Shown here in pieces: positions 56,976 through 64,000 of a stretch of DNA of 64,000 bases. How positions within the stretch are numbered: position 1 is the first letter of the stretch; every line of letters begins with the position of its first letter. The stretch covers positions 62,001-126,000 of the forward strand of contig CALKCJ010000038.1 in assembly GCA_938082375.1 (NCBI GenBank). The letters run 5' to 3'. The position numbers and the translations under genes were made by a program. The notes under the pieces were generated by a model. That model worked only from the letters and a program-made list of their open reading frames with translations. It was not told where the DNA came from and did not search any database. This DNA is from an uncultured Thermomicrobiaceae bacterium (GTDB taxonomy: Bacteria > Chloroflexota > Chloroflexia > Thermomicrobiales > Thermomicrobiaceae).

Positions 56976-57231
56976 AGGAAAGGGTGCGGTGTAAGGGCCG
57001 CGGCGGTGCCGAAGCTGGGGTGCGAGCTGGCGCGCCAAAGTTTCCGACAGACCAGACCCCTACCGCTCTCCTCTCCCGGGTAGCGAGACGACGAGCCCCC
57101 GGGCGCCACCCAGCGACGAGCGCTCCTGCCTCGCCTGCCACCCTCCCGTACAATTGCTGATGAGTGGTTCTGACCGGTGCCCTGTACGACCGCGCTCGCC
57201 CCAGCGGCGGCGTGCAGGCGAGCGAGGTAGC

Positions 57232-58986
57232 ATGCTCCGAGAACTGGCGATCCGCGACCTCGCGATCATCCGCGAGCTGCGCCTGAGCTTCGAGCCGGGG
57301 CTCAACGCGCTCACCGGCGAGACCGGCGCTGGCAAGTCGATCATCATCGACGCGCTCGGTGCCGCGCTCGGCGCGCGCGCCTCGGCCGACCTCGTCCGCA
57401 CGGGCGCGAGTAAAGCTTGGGTCGAAGCGGTGTTCGATGTGAGTCACCTTCTGGAGCGAGAGGACATCCGCGCCCTCCTCGACGAGGCTGGGGTCGAGCC
57501 CGAGGACGGACTCTTGATCCTGGCCCGCGATATCAGCGCCAGCGGACGGAGCACCGCGCGGGTGAGCGGGCGCACGGTGCCGCTCTCCATCCTAGCCGAG
57601 ATCGGGCGCCGGCTGGTCGACATCCACGGTCAGAGCGAACACCTCTCGCTGCTGCGGGCAGAGGTCCAGCTCGACCTGCTCGACCGTTTCGCCGGTACCT
57701 GGCCGGAGCGGCAGCAACTGGCGGAGCTGGTGCGCGAGTACCGGCGAACCTGGCGCGCCTACACCCAACTTGTGACCGAGGAGCGCGAGCGGGCGCAACG
57801 AGTCGACCTGCTCCGCTTCCAGGTACAGGAGATCGCGGCAGCCCGGCTGCGACCGGGCGAGGAGGAAGCACTCGCCCGCGAGCGGGCGATCCTGGCGAAC
57901 GCCGAGCGCCTGGCCACGCTCGCCCGGGAGGCGTACGACCTCCTGGCCGGCGGCGAGGGCGAAAGCCGGCTCGCTGCCCTCGATGCGCTGCGGCTCGTCG
58001 GCGCGCGGTTGGAAGAGCTTGGCCAGCTCGATCTCGAGCAACACCCGCTGGCCGGCCAGGTGCTGGAAGCGACCTACGCGCTGGAAGAGGTAGCACGAGA
58101 GCTGCGCCACTACGCTGAGTCGATCGAAGCCGATCCCCAGCGGCTGGCTGCGGTCGAGGATCGGCTAGCGCTGATCAAGCAGCTCAAGCGCAAGTACGGC
58201 GCGACGGTCGAGGAGGTGCTGGAGCACGCCCGGCGTGCGGCCGCGGAGCTGGAGCGACTCGACACCAGCGAGGAGGAAGCCGCGCGGTTGCGTGAGCAGA
58301 TTGAGCAGCTGGCTCAGGAGATCCACCAACGTGCCGAGCGGCTCTCGCAGCAGCGGCGCCAGCGGGCTGCCGAGCTGGAACGGCAGGTCGAGGACGCGAT
58401 GCGGGCGCTCAACATGGGTCGGGCCACGTTCGAGGTCGCCTTCAGGCGGACGAGCGAGAGTAGCTCCGACCGGCTCGGCGTGGACGAGAGCGGCGTCGAC
58501 CGGATTGAGTTTCTCATCGCCCCGAACGCCGGCCAGGAGCCACGGCCGCTGGCGCGCATCGCCTCGGGCGGTGAAACCGCCCGGCTGATGCTGGCCATCA
58601 AGTCGATCCTCTCCGCAGTCGACGAGACCCCCACGCTGGTCTTCGACGAGGTGGACGTCGGGATCGGCGGCCGCAGCGGCCAGGTGGTCGGCGAGCGGCT
58701 CTGGTCGCTGACCGACCGGCACCAGGTGATCGTCATTAGCCACCTGCCGCAGATCGCCGCCTTCGCCGAGGCGCACTTCCGCATCGCCAAGGAAGAGGTG
58801 GGCGGCGTCGCCGAGACGCGGGTCGACCGTCTCTCCGAAGCGGAGCGGATCGACGAGCTGGCAGCGATGCTCGACGGCCTGCCGGTCACGCCGGAGTCGC
58901 GTGCCAACGCCGAGGCGATGCTCGAGCGTGTACGCCACCTGAAGGCACGGCGGGTACCGCTGGCCAGCGCGCGCGCCCGGCCTTGA
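57232..58986 (+). CDS. recN: DNA repair protein RecN
   Basis: A 584-residue SMC-like ATPase. Start ATG at 57232, because the family opening MLRELAIRDLAIIRELRLSF begins there. Walker A is LTGETGAGKSIIIDALG near residue 33. A long coiled-coil middle runs over residues about 150-390. The signature IASGGETARLMLAIKSIL and Walker B TLVFDEVDVGIGGRSGQVVG lie near the C-terminus, followed by VIVISHLPQIAAFAEAHF. RecN acts early in double-strand break repair by holding DNA ends. It is divergent from the selenoprotein gene. Confidence 0.95.
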   Translation: MLRELAIRDLAIIRELRLSFEPGLNALTGETGAGKSIIIDALGAALGARASADLVRTGASKAWVEAVFDVSHLLEREDIRALLDEAGVEPEDGLLILARDISASGRSTARVSGRTVPLSILAEIGRRLVDIHGQSEHLSLLRAEVQLDLLDRFAGTWPERQQLAELVREYRRTWRAYTQLVTEERERAQRVDLLRFQVQEIAAARLRPGEEEALARERAILANAERLATLAREAYDLLAGGEGESRLAALDALRLVGARLEELGQLDLEQHPLAGQVLEATYALEEVARELRHYAESIEADPQRLAAVEDRLALIKQLKRKYGATVEEVLEHARRAAAELERLDTSEEEAARLREQIEQLAQEIHQRAERLSQQRRQRAAELERQVEDAMRALNMGRATFEVAFRRTSESSSDRLGVDESGVDRIEFLIAPNAGQEPRPLARIASGGETARLMLAIKSILSAVDETPTLVFDEVDVGIGGRSGQVVGERLWSLTDRHQVIVISHLPQIAAFAEAHFRIAKEEVGGVAETRVDRLSEAERIDELAAMLDGLPVTPESRANAEAMLERVRHLKARRVPLASARARP

Positions 58987-59041
58987 AGCACTGGCGTGTT
59001 GCCTCAACCGGGGCCTGCCGGAGAGCCGGCCCGACCACCAG

Positions 59042-59050
59042 TGCTATACT
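59042..59050 (+). promoter_or_regulatory. Possible extended -10 promoter of ybaB
   Basis: TG-C-TATACT, an extended -10 with TATACT at 59045-59050, 41 bases before the ybaB start. No matching -35 is visible. Confidence 0.4.
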
Positions 59051-59091
59051 GGCAGCCGTGGCGAGAGGGGAGCGCTGAAGGAGCGTGCGTG

Positions 59092-59400
59092 ATGCAGCCC
59101 AACCTCAAATTGATCCAACAGATGCAGGCCCGCCTGGCGCAGCTCCAGGAGGAGCTCGCCGCAACGGTCATCGAGGGGACGGCCGGCGGTGGAGCGGTGC
59201 GGATCGAGGTCAACGGGCTGCGCGCCGTCCAGCGGGTGAAGATCGACCCCTCAGTGCTCGACCCTGATGACGTCGAGCTGCTGGAGGATATGATCGTCGC
59301 CGCCATCAACGAGGCCATGAAACGGGCGGAGGAACTGGCCCAGCAGAAACTGGGCGCGCTCACCGGTGGGCTGGGCCTGAAGCTCCCCGGCCTCATGTAA
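59092..59400 (+). CDS. YbaB/EbfC family nucleoid-associated protein
   Basis: A 102-residue protein from the ATG at 59092, preceded by AAGGAG eight bases away. It has the family pattern LKLIQQMQARLAQLQEELAA, then TAGGGAVRIEVNGLRAVQRV, KIDPSVLDPDDVELLEDMIV and a final helix AAINEAMKRAEELAQQKLG. YbaB forms a small dimer that binds DNA. In many bacteria it precedes recR, but here a convergent gene follows, overlapping its end by eight bases. Confidence 0.9.
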   Translation: MQPNLKLIQQMQARLAQLQEELAATVIEGTAGGGAVRIEVNGLRAVQRVKIDPSVLDPDDVELLEDMIVAAINEAMKRAEELAQQKLGALTGGLGLKLPGLM

Positions 59401-60588
59401 GCCTGGCTGCCATGCCCGGCTCGCGAGAACTCATCGGCGGGTTGAGATACGTAAAGACCGCGGCCGAGAGCCGGGCGATCGGCTCCGAGCGCCAGGCGGT
59501 CTCCGAGAGCACCACGATCACGTACGTCGCGCGGGGCGAGTAAACGATCCCCGCGTCGTGCGTGGCCGTGCTCCAGTTGCCCGTCTTATTAGCGACGACT
59601 CCCTCCGGCAGGCGATCGCGCACGCGCTGGCGTGCGAGCAGCCCGATCATCTCGCGGCTTGCTCGCTCGTCGACGGCTGCTCCGCAGGCGATCCGGTCCA
59701 GCAGGCGAGCCAGGTCGCTGGCAGTGACGGGCAGCCCCGGGTCGTTGACCCGCATCGAGCGCAGGCCGAGTTCGCGCAGCCCTTCGTCTATCGTGTGCCA
59801 GCCGACCAGATCTGTCAGCAGGACGGCCGACGCGTTGTCGCTGACGGTGACCATCGCCTCGACAGCCTGGGCAACAGTGATAACCGAGCCGGCTGACCAG
59901 CCGAGCAGGGCGAGAGTGCCGAGGTCGTACTCCGCATACTTTTCGGTCACTGTGAGCGTCTGGGCGAAGTCGAGCCGGCCCTGGCGCTCCTGGCGGTAGA
60001 CCTCGCAGAGGACGGCGAGCTTGTAGAGGCTGGCGGCGTAGAAGACCTTCCCCGGCTGAATGGCTGCCTCGGTGCCGTCGGTCAGGTTACGCACCACCAC
60101 CCCATAGCGCTCGACCTCGGCCCGAGGGTACCCACGATCAGCGCTTCGAGCTTGGGATCGGGGCGGAACTCGGACGGTTCCCAGCACCGGGCGAGGGGCA
60201 ACGCCTCTGCGGATGCCGGTGACGGCGGCTGACCGGTGGTCACCGCGGGAGTAGCCGGCGGTGACGCGGCTGGGGAGAGGCCAGATGCCCGACCAGCGGC
60301 TGCTCGTGAGGGAGAAGACGAAGAGGGTCGATTGCGAGGAGCTGTCACACCCACTGTGCTGGCCGGTGCGGTAGCTCGGGCCAACTCGTTCCCCAATGCA
60401 CGCCCAGGCTGGGGCAACGCCACCGGCGGCACAGGCGAGGCGCTCGGCGGCAGAGGCAATATCCCGGTGAGCGCTGGCGTGGCACTCGCGTCCCGCCCTT
60501 GCTGGCAAGCCAGCAGGGGCAGCCACAGCGCGGCCAGCCACATTCCGATGACGACGCTCTTGATCGGCCACTCGCGTCGAGCGCGCAT
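59393..60588 (-). pseudogene. Lipoprotein serine hydrolase (class A beta-lactamase-like), frameshifted
   Basis: The N-terminal part reads from the ATG at 60588: a signal (SVVIGMWLAALWLPLLAC, lipidated Cys28), a Pro/Ala/Ser linker, and CWEPSEFRPDPKLEALIVGT. At about 60118-60125 the frame breaks and the rest continues in another frame as AEVERYGVVVRNLTDGTEAA to the stop at 59393. The active-site motifs lie in the second frame: SLYK (SxxK), SDN in VTVSDNASAVLL, and KTG in VANKTGNWS. One missing base in a G-run (CTCGGGCC) would restore the frame. Both halves look well conserved, so the cause may be a recent deletion, a sequencing error or a -1 frameshift. An intact protein would be an envelope penicillin-binding-like or beta-lactamase-like hydrolase. 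Confidence 0.82.
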
Positions 60589-60727
60589 CGTGTCCCAAAC
60601 GGCGGGCGAACGCCCTGCGACCAGCGCTCGAGCGCCGCAGCGACACCAGCCGCAGGCTGGGCGACGTCGCTCCAACCCTCAGGCTACCCGAGAGGACGGA
60701 TGCTGTCGAGCAGCACGAGGGCCGCAG

Positions 60728-61612
60728 CTAGGGGCGGCGAAGCTCGCCGCGTTGCTCGAGGAAGGCCTCCACCTCGGCCCTGGTGGGCACGGCCTCCGGC
60801 CCCAGCCCCTGGATGCGGAGTGCGGCCGCCGCCGAGGCCATGCGTGCGGCGAAAGACACCGGCTCGCGCTCGGCGCGGAGCAGGAAGAGCACGGCTGCGA
60901 AGACATCGCCAGCTCCCAGGTCGTTCCGAACCGGCACTGGGTAGGCCGGCACATCGAACACTCGGCCCCGGTCGATGATCTGCGCGCCGTCGGCTCCCCG
61001 GGTGATCGCAACCAGGCCGCGGGAGCCCACCGCCTCGATTTCGTCACGCGCCAGGGTATGCTCTGCGGAACTCAGCACCATCGCATCGATCCGGCTGAGG
61101 AGCTCGAGCGGGAGCCGCAACTCCGTGAGCCGCACACGCCCGTCATGGCCGCGCGGCCACTGACGCATCCAGCCCTGCGGGGTAACCCCGAGGTAGCCGG
61201 GGTTGAGCCGGCTGGCCTGGCGAGGCTCGATCTCCTGCGCAACCGGCGCCAGGTGGATGACCTTCGCCGAGCGCCAGTGCGGGGGCACGCCATTGAGGTC
61301 GATCGTCCCCGCCCATGCATGGATCGTCTGCTCCCGGCGACCGGCGACGGTGCGGTTGGTGAAGACGGTCGATGACTGGGCGTCCTGGACGATGAGGGCG
61401 ATCTCGCGAGCGAAGCGGGCGAGACTTTCCACGATGCTTTCGCCGTACCGCTCGAAGTTCCCGCGGGTGAGCACGGCGGCATTCAAGCCGAAGCGCGCGG
61501 CGGCCAGGGCCGCGTACAGCGCCGTCCCCCCCAGCACTGGCTGGCCGTCCGGGTAGAGGTCGATCGTCACGTGTCCAATGGCGAGGTACTCAGGAGCCTG
61601 CTGGATCAACAT
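60728..61612 (-). CDS. PfkB-family carbohydrate kinase
   Basis: About 294 residues from the ATG at 61612; in-frame ATGs upstream are less likely. The opening YLAIGHVTIDLYPDGQPVLG, then GGTALYAALAAARFGL, is the PfkB/ribokinase start. The C-terminal signature VRNDLGAGDVFAAVLFLL holds the catalytic Asp. GLVAITRGADGAQIID is the ATP-side motif. It phosphorylates a sugar or nucleoside, but the specificity cannot be read. It lies between the frameshifted hydrolase and jag, with a gap of about 97 bases to jag. Confidence 0.86.
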   Translation of the reverse strand: MLIQQAPEYLAIGHVTIDLYPDGQPVLGGTALYAALAAARFGLNAAVLTRGNFERYGESIVESLARFAREIALIVQDAQSSTVFTNRTVAGRREQTIHAWAGTIDLNGVPPHWRSAKVIHLAPVAQEIEPRQASRLNPGYLGVTPQGWMRQWPRGHDGRVRLTELRLPLELLSRIDAMVLSSAEHTLARDEIEAVGSRGLVAITRGADGAQIIDRGRVFDVPAYPVPVRNDLGAGDVFAAVLFLLRAEREPVSFAARMASAAAALRIQGLGPEAVPTRAEVEAFLEQRGELRRP

Positions 61613-61709
61613 TGGTGCATCCTGGTCTCTAGGCGCTGACATCTCACGATACCCCGCCTGGCAGCCGGGGACGACCGGGCATCCGCTGGTCGACAAGCAG
61701 CCGGAGAGT

Positions 61710-62408
61710 CTACTGACGAGGATACACGGTCACGCGGCGCTGCTCGCCCTCGCCGCTGCTCTGGGTGGTCACCTCGGGGTGATCGCGCAGCACGACATGG
61801 ACGATACGGCGCTCGCTCGCCGGCATCGGCTCAAGCGTGATCGGCCGACGACTGCGCGCGACCTGGCGGGCCACGCGCTGCGCCAAATTGATGAGCGACT
61901 CCTCTCGGCGGCTCCGGTATCCTTCGACGTCGAGGATGACCCTCGTCCAGCTCGGCAACCGCCGGTTCACCAGCACGTTAACCATGTACTGGAGCTGGGC
62001 GAGGTGTTCACCGCGGCGGCCGATTAGCATTCCCGCCTGAGGCCCGAAGATATCGATGAACACGGTCGGCGGGTCGTTCGGGCCGAGTTCGATCACTGAC
62101 GGGTTGTCGACGGCGACGACCTCGCAATTGGTAAATCCCATCGCGGTGAGCAGCTCGCGTACGACGTGTTTGGCGACGGCTTCCGTCTCCGGGTCAGCCC
62201 GCTGTGCGCCCCGCCGCCCCCCGGTCGGCGGCTCCGGCGCCGGCCGCACCGGCGTCACTCGCACGAGCGCCTCGCCACCGTACGCGACGTTATCGACCAG
62301 CACCTCGACTCGCACTTGCTCGAGGGGAAGGCCGAGCTGCTCGAGTGCCAGACGGACAGCTTCCTCGACTGATCGCGCTTGGATCTCGACACTCTGCTTG
62401 CCAGCCAT
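61710..62408 (-). CDS. jag: RNA-binding protein Jag (KhpB)
   Basis: A 232-residue protein with a Jag_N domain (VEIQARSVEEAVRLALEQL), a Pro/Arg linker, a KH domain (GPQAGMLIGRRGEHLAQLQY, the GxxG loop as IGRRG) and an R3H domain (NLAQRVARQVARSRRPITL, then RIVHVVLRDHPEVTTQS with the R3H-type Arg/His). It binds RNA and acts in cell-envelope regulation. The yidC-jag order matches the usual origin-proximal cluster. Confidence 0.93.
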   Translation of the reverse strand: MAGKQSVEIQARSVEEAVRLALEQLGLPLEQVRVEVLVDNVAYGGEALVRVTPVRPAPEPPTGGRRGAQRADPETEAVAKHVVRELLTAMGFTNCEVVAVDNPSVIELGPNDPPTVFIDIFGPQAGMLIGRRGEHLAQLQYMVNVLVNRRLPSWTRVILDVEGYRSRREESLINLAQRVARQVARSRRPITLEPMPASERRIVHVVLRDHPEVTTQSSGEGEQRRVTVYPRQ

Positions 62409-62454
62409 ACTCGCGCGCCTGCCTTCCTGGGCCGGCGGTCACTTCTCGGTTCTC

Positions 62455-63420
62455 TTAGGCCGACGGCTTGCGCTTGGACGACCGTGTGCGCCGCGGCACG
62501 AGCGCTTCAGGGTCAGGCAATGGTGGCGGCTCGGCCGGCCGCCTGTCCTTGCTGGCCTTGGCCGGCTCCCTGCGTGGCTCCGATGCGCCGTCTGGTCGCT
62601 GCGCGCCCCGTTGCTCCACCTGCTGGATCTGCCGCTCGATGTGCTTGTTCAGGCGGCCAAACAGCCCGCGCGAGGCGGCCTGGCGCTGCGCTTCGCGCTT
62701 GGCCGGATCGAGGTAGCCCAGGCGCCGATGCTCCGGCAGATCCGGCAAAAAGGGGAACCAATCGAGCATGGCGCCCCAACCGGTGATCAGCCACTGCTGT
62801 ACAACGCTGTAGAGCGCCGAGACGACCCAGTAGAGCACCGGGCCCGAGGCGAAATTCCAGCCGAAGATGACGACCATGAGCGGCATGAAGAGCATCATGG
62901 TGTACATCATCTGCTGCTGGGGATCCTGGATCTTGCCCTGGCCCGCCGGCCGGGTCATCCGCGTCTGGATGAACTGAAACACGCCCGCCAGGATGGGCAG
63001 GATGTGCAGTGGGTCGGGTCGGGCAAGGTCGGGAATCCACAAAAAGCCGTTGCTCCAGCCTCCGCCGTCGTTGACCGAGAGGTTGCGAATAGCGAAGTAG
63101 AGGCCGAAGAAGATCGGGATCTGCAAGAGCACCGGCAAGCACCCCGACATCGGGTTGACGCCGTGCTCCTGGTAGAGCTTCATCGTCTCGGCGGAGAGCC
63201 GCTGGCGATCCTGCCCGTACTTCTTCTGCAGCTCGCGGATCTTCGGCTGCAGCTCCTGCATCGCGGCGGTGGAGCGCACCGACTTGATCGTGAGCGGAAG
63301 CAGGAGCGATTTGATGAAGATCGTAAAGAGGATAATAGCGATACCAGAACTGCCAGTGATGCCGGCCGTCCAGGCCAGACCCCACTCGATCAGGCTAACG
63401 AACTGATCCCAGATAACCAA
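62455..63420 (-). CDS. yidC: Membrane protein insertase YidC/Oxa1
   Basis: A 321-residue insertase from a TTG at 63420, preceded by AGGAGG seven bases upstream. It is the short type without a large periplasmic domain. Helices: SSGIAIILFTIFIKSLLLPL, a cytoplasmic hairpin (MQELQPKIRELQKKYGQDRQ), MSGCLPVLLQIPIFFGLYFA, and MMLFMPLMVVIFGWNFASGP. A long basic tail (RRTRSSKRKPSA) probably contacts the ribosome. It inserts membrane proteins with SecYEG or alone. Confidence 0.94.
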   Translation of the reverse strand: MVIWDQFVSLIEWGLAWTAGITGSSGIAIILFTIFIKSLLLPLTIKSVRSTAAMQELQPKIRELQKKYGQDRQRLSAETMKLYQEHGVNPMSGCLPVLLQIPIFFGLYFAIRNLSVNDGGGWSNGFLWIPDLARPDPLHILPILAGVFQFIQTRMTRPAGQGKIQDPQQQMMYTMMLFMPLMVVIFGWNFASGPVLYWVVSALYSVVQQWLITGWGAMLDWFPFLPDLPEHRRLGYLDPAKREAQRQAASRGLFGRLNKHIERQIQQVEQRGAQRPDGASEPRREPAKASKDRRPAEPPPLPDPEALVPRRTRSSKRKPSA

Positions 63421-63491
63421 GCGTGCGCCTCCTCGGGCCGTTTCGTCGGTACCCTTAGTGGTGATGGATCGGTTGCTCAGGGCAGGCGCGG

Positions 63492-63704
63492 TCAGTCGAC
63501 CGGATCGTAACCCCCACGAGAGAACGGGTTACAGCGCAAAATCCTCCATGCCGCCTTCGCCCCGCCTTTGATGATACCGTACTTGGCAATGGCCTGATAC
63601 CCGTACTCCGAGCAGGTGGGGTAGAAGCGACAGGCGGGCGGAAACAGCGGCGAGATAAAGATCTGGTACAGGCGAATAAGCTTGAGCGCGATCCAGGTGA
63701 GCAT
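63492..63704 (-). CDS. yidD: Membrane protein insertion efficiency factor YidD
   Basis: A 70-residue protein with the complete family pattern: [34 protein letters not shown], and [13 protein letters not shown] at the end. The three conserved cysteines are present. It assists insertion by YidC, whose gene lies 71 bases downstream. Its ATG overlaps the rnpA stop by one base (TGATG). Confidence 0.95.
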   Translation of the reverse strand: MLTWIALKLIRLYQIFISPLFPPACRFYPTCSEYGYQAIAKYGIIKGGAKAAWRILRCNPFSRGGYDPVD

Positions 63705-64000
63705 CAGCGATGGCCTCCAGGTTGTAAGCGTGATGACTTCTGCTCGGTGTGCTCGGCCGCCTCGAACAAGCCAGCCCGCTTCGCCAGTTCCTGCACGCAG
63801 GCCGCGAGCTGATGATACGTCACCGATGGGTCAGCCAACCGCCCCCGCGCGATGAGGACCAGGTCATAGCCCTGCCGAAGTTGCGGGTGGAGCCGCCGCA
63901 CGGCCTCTCGCAGCCAGCGCTTGACCCGGTTCCGCCGCGTCGCCTTGCCGACCCGCCGGCCCACGGCGAAGCCGTAGCGGTTGCGCGAAAGCCCATTGGG
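63704..64000 (-). CDS. rnpA: RNase P protein component, N-terminus beyond the right edge
   Basis: The last 98 codons of rnpA; the gene continues past position 64000. The segment [20 protein letters not shown] and [15 protein letters not shown] carries the RNR motif that contacts RNase P RNA. The C-terminal half reads [20 protein letters not shown]. The protein subunit helps the catalytic RNA trim pre-tRNA 5' ends. By common gene order rpmH and dnaA would lie just beyond. Confidence 0.93.
   Translation of the reverse strand, partial: PNGLSRNRYGFAVGRRVGKATRRNRVKRWLREAVRRLHPQLRQGYDLVLIARGRLADPSVTYHQLAACVQELAKRAGLFEAAEHTEQKSSRLQPGGHR

Noticed and set aside
56700-57038. Oxidoreductase read as two genes or as a simple pseudogene
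   Set aside because: The UGA lies exactly on the catalytic Cys codon, the frame is kept, no other damage is visible and a SECIS-like hairpin follows, so a selenoprotein explains the data better.
60110-60130. Programmed -1 frameshift in the serine hydrolase
   Set aside because: A -1 shift would join the frames, but no X-XXY-YYZ slippery heptamer and no clear downstream structure are visible. A deletion or sequencing error is simpler.

Overview
The window is a GC-rich, densely coded stretch of a bacterial chromosome. The right edge carries the order rnpA-yidD-yidC-jag, which usually sits close to dnaA and the replication origin. The gene content (MurT-GatD, a GlgE/TreS-Mak alpha-glucan operon, a four-gene polyamine ABC transporter, frequent GTG/TTG starts) suggests a Thermomicrobia-like Chloroflexota bacterium (Thermomicrobium/Sphaerobacter relatives). 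This is inference from gene content only. I saw no tRNA, rRNA, CRISPR array, insertion sequence or prophage.

Layout. 1-169: 5' end of a citrate synthase gene reading left. 268-3373: a promoter, a small HTH protein, an unknown protein and three urease-type structural subunits (gamma, beta, alpha), with no urease accessory genes. 3439-6745, opposite strand: a FabF-type ketosynthase with an N-terminal zinc ribbon, a ureohydrolase, a DUF1989 protein and a 78-residue protein. These two convergent groups look like one nitrogen-salvage locus that makes and splits urea-like compounds. 7056-10515: a small toxin-antitoxin-like pair, Mrp/ApbC and an NnrS-type membrane protein. 10743-16592: FolC, then potABCD for polyamine uptake. 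16735-18368: a decayed D-aminoacylase. 18566-20280: a HAD phosphatase and an ADP-ribosylglycohydrolase. 20621-25213: a small conserved protein, a DapB-like dehydrogenase, a NYN nuclease-fold protein, an M20 peptidase and a GABA-type aminotransferase. 26559-28958: a phosphoesterase, a UspA protein and two TrkA/KtrA potassium regulators.

29107-45870 is one long leftward operon: glgE, a treS-maltokinase fusion, malQ, glgB, treZ, a GH57 enzyme and treY. It holds both a route from trehalose to branched alpha-glucan (TreS, Mak, GlgE, GlgB) and the return route from glucan to trehalose (TreY, TreZ), so the enzymes could form a closed storage cycle. 46039-49162: a second phosphoesterase, a class II aldolase with an extra N-terminal region, and a diacylglycerol-kinase-like enzyme. 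49508-55478 is a cell-wall block: LysM/M23 peptidase, MreB, MreC, MurT, GatD.

55482-56837 is the most notable gene. It encodes an FAD/NAD(P) disulfide oxidoreductase whose redox-active cysteine codon is an in-frame UGA. The UGA is followed at the right distance by a hairpin with a GGUCU loop like the E. coli fdhF SECIS, so the gene is very probably a selenoprotein. 56838-64000: a REP-like palindrome, RecN, YbaB, a frameshifted lipoprotein serine hydrolase, a PfkB kinase, and then Jag, YidC, YidD and partial RnpA.
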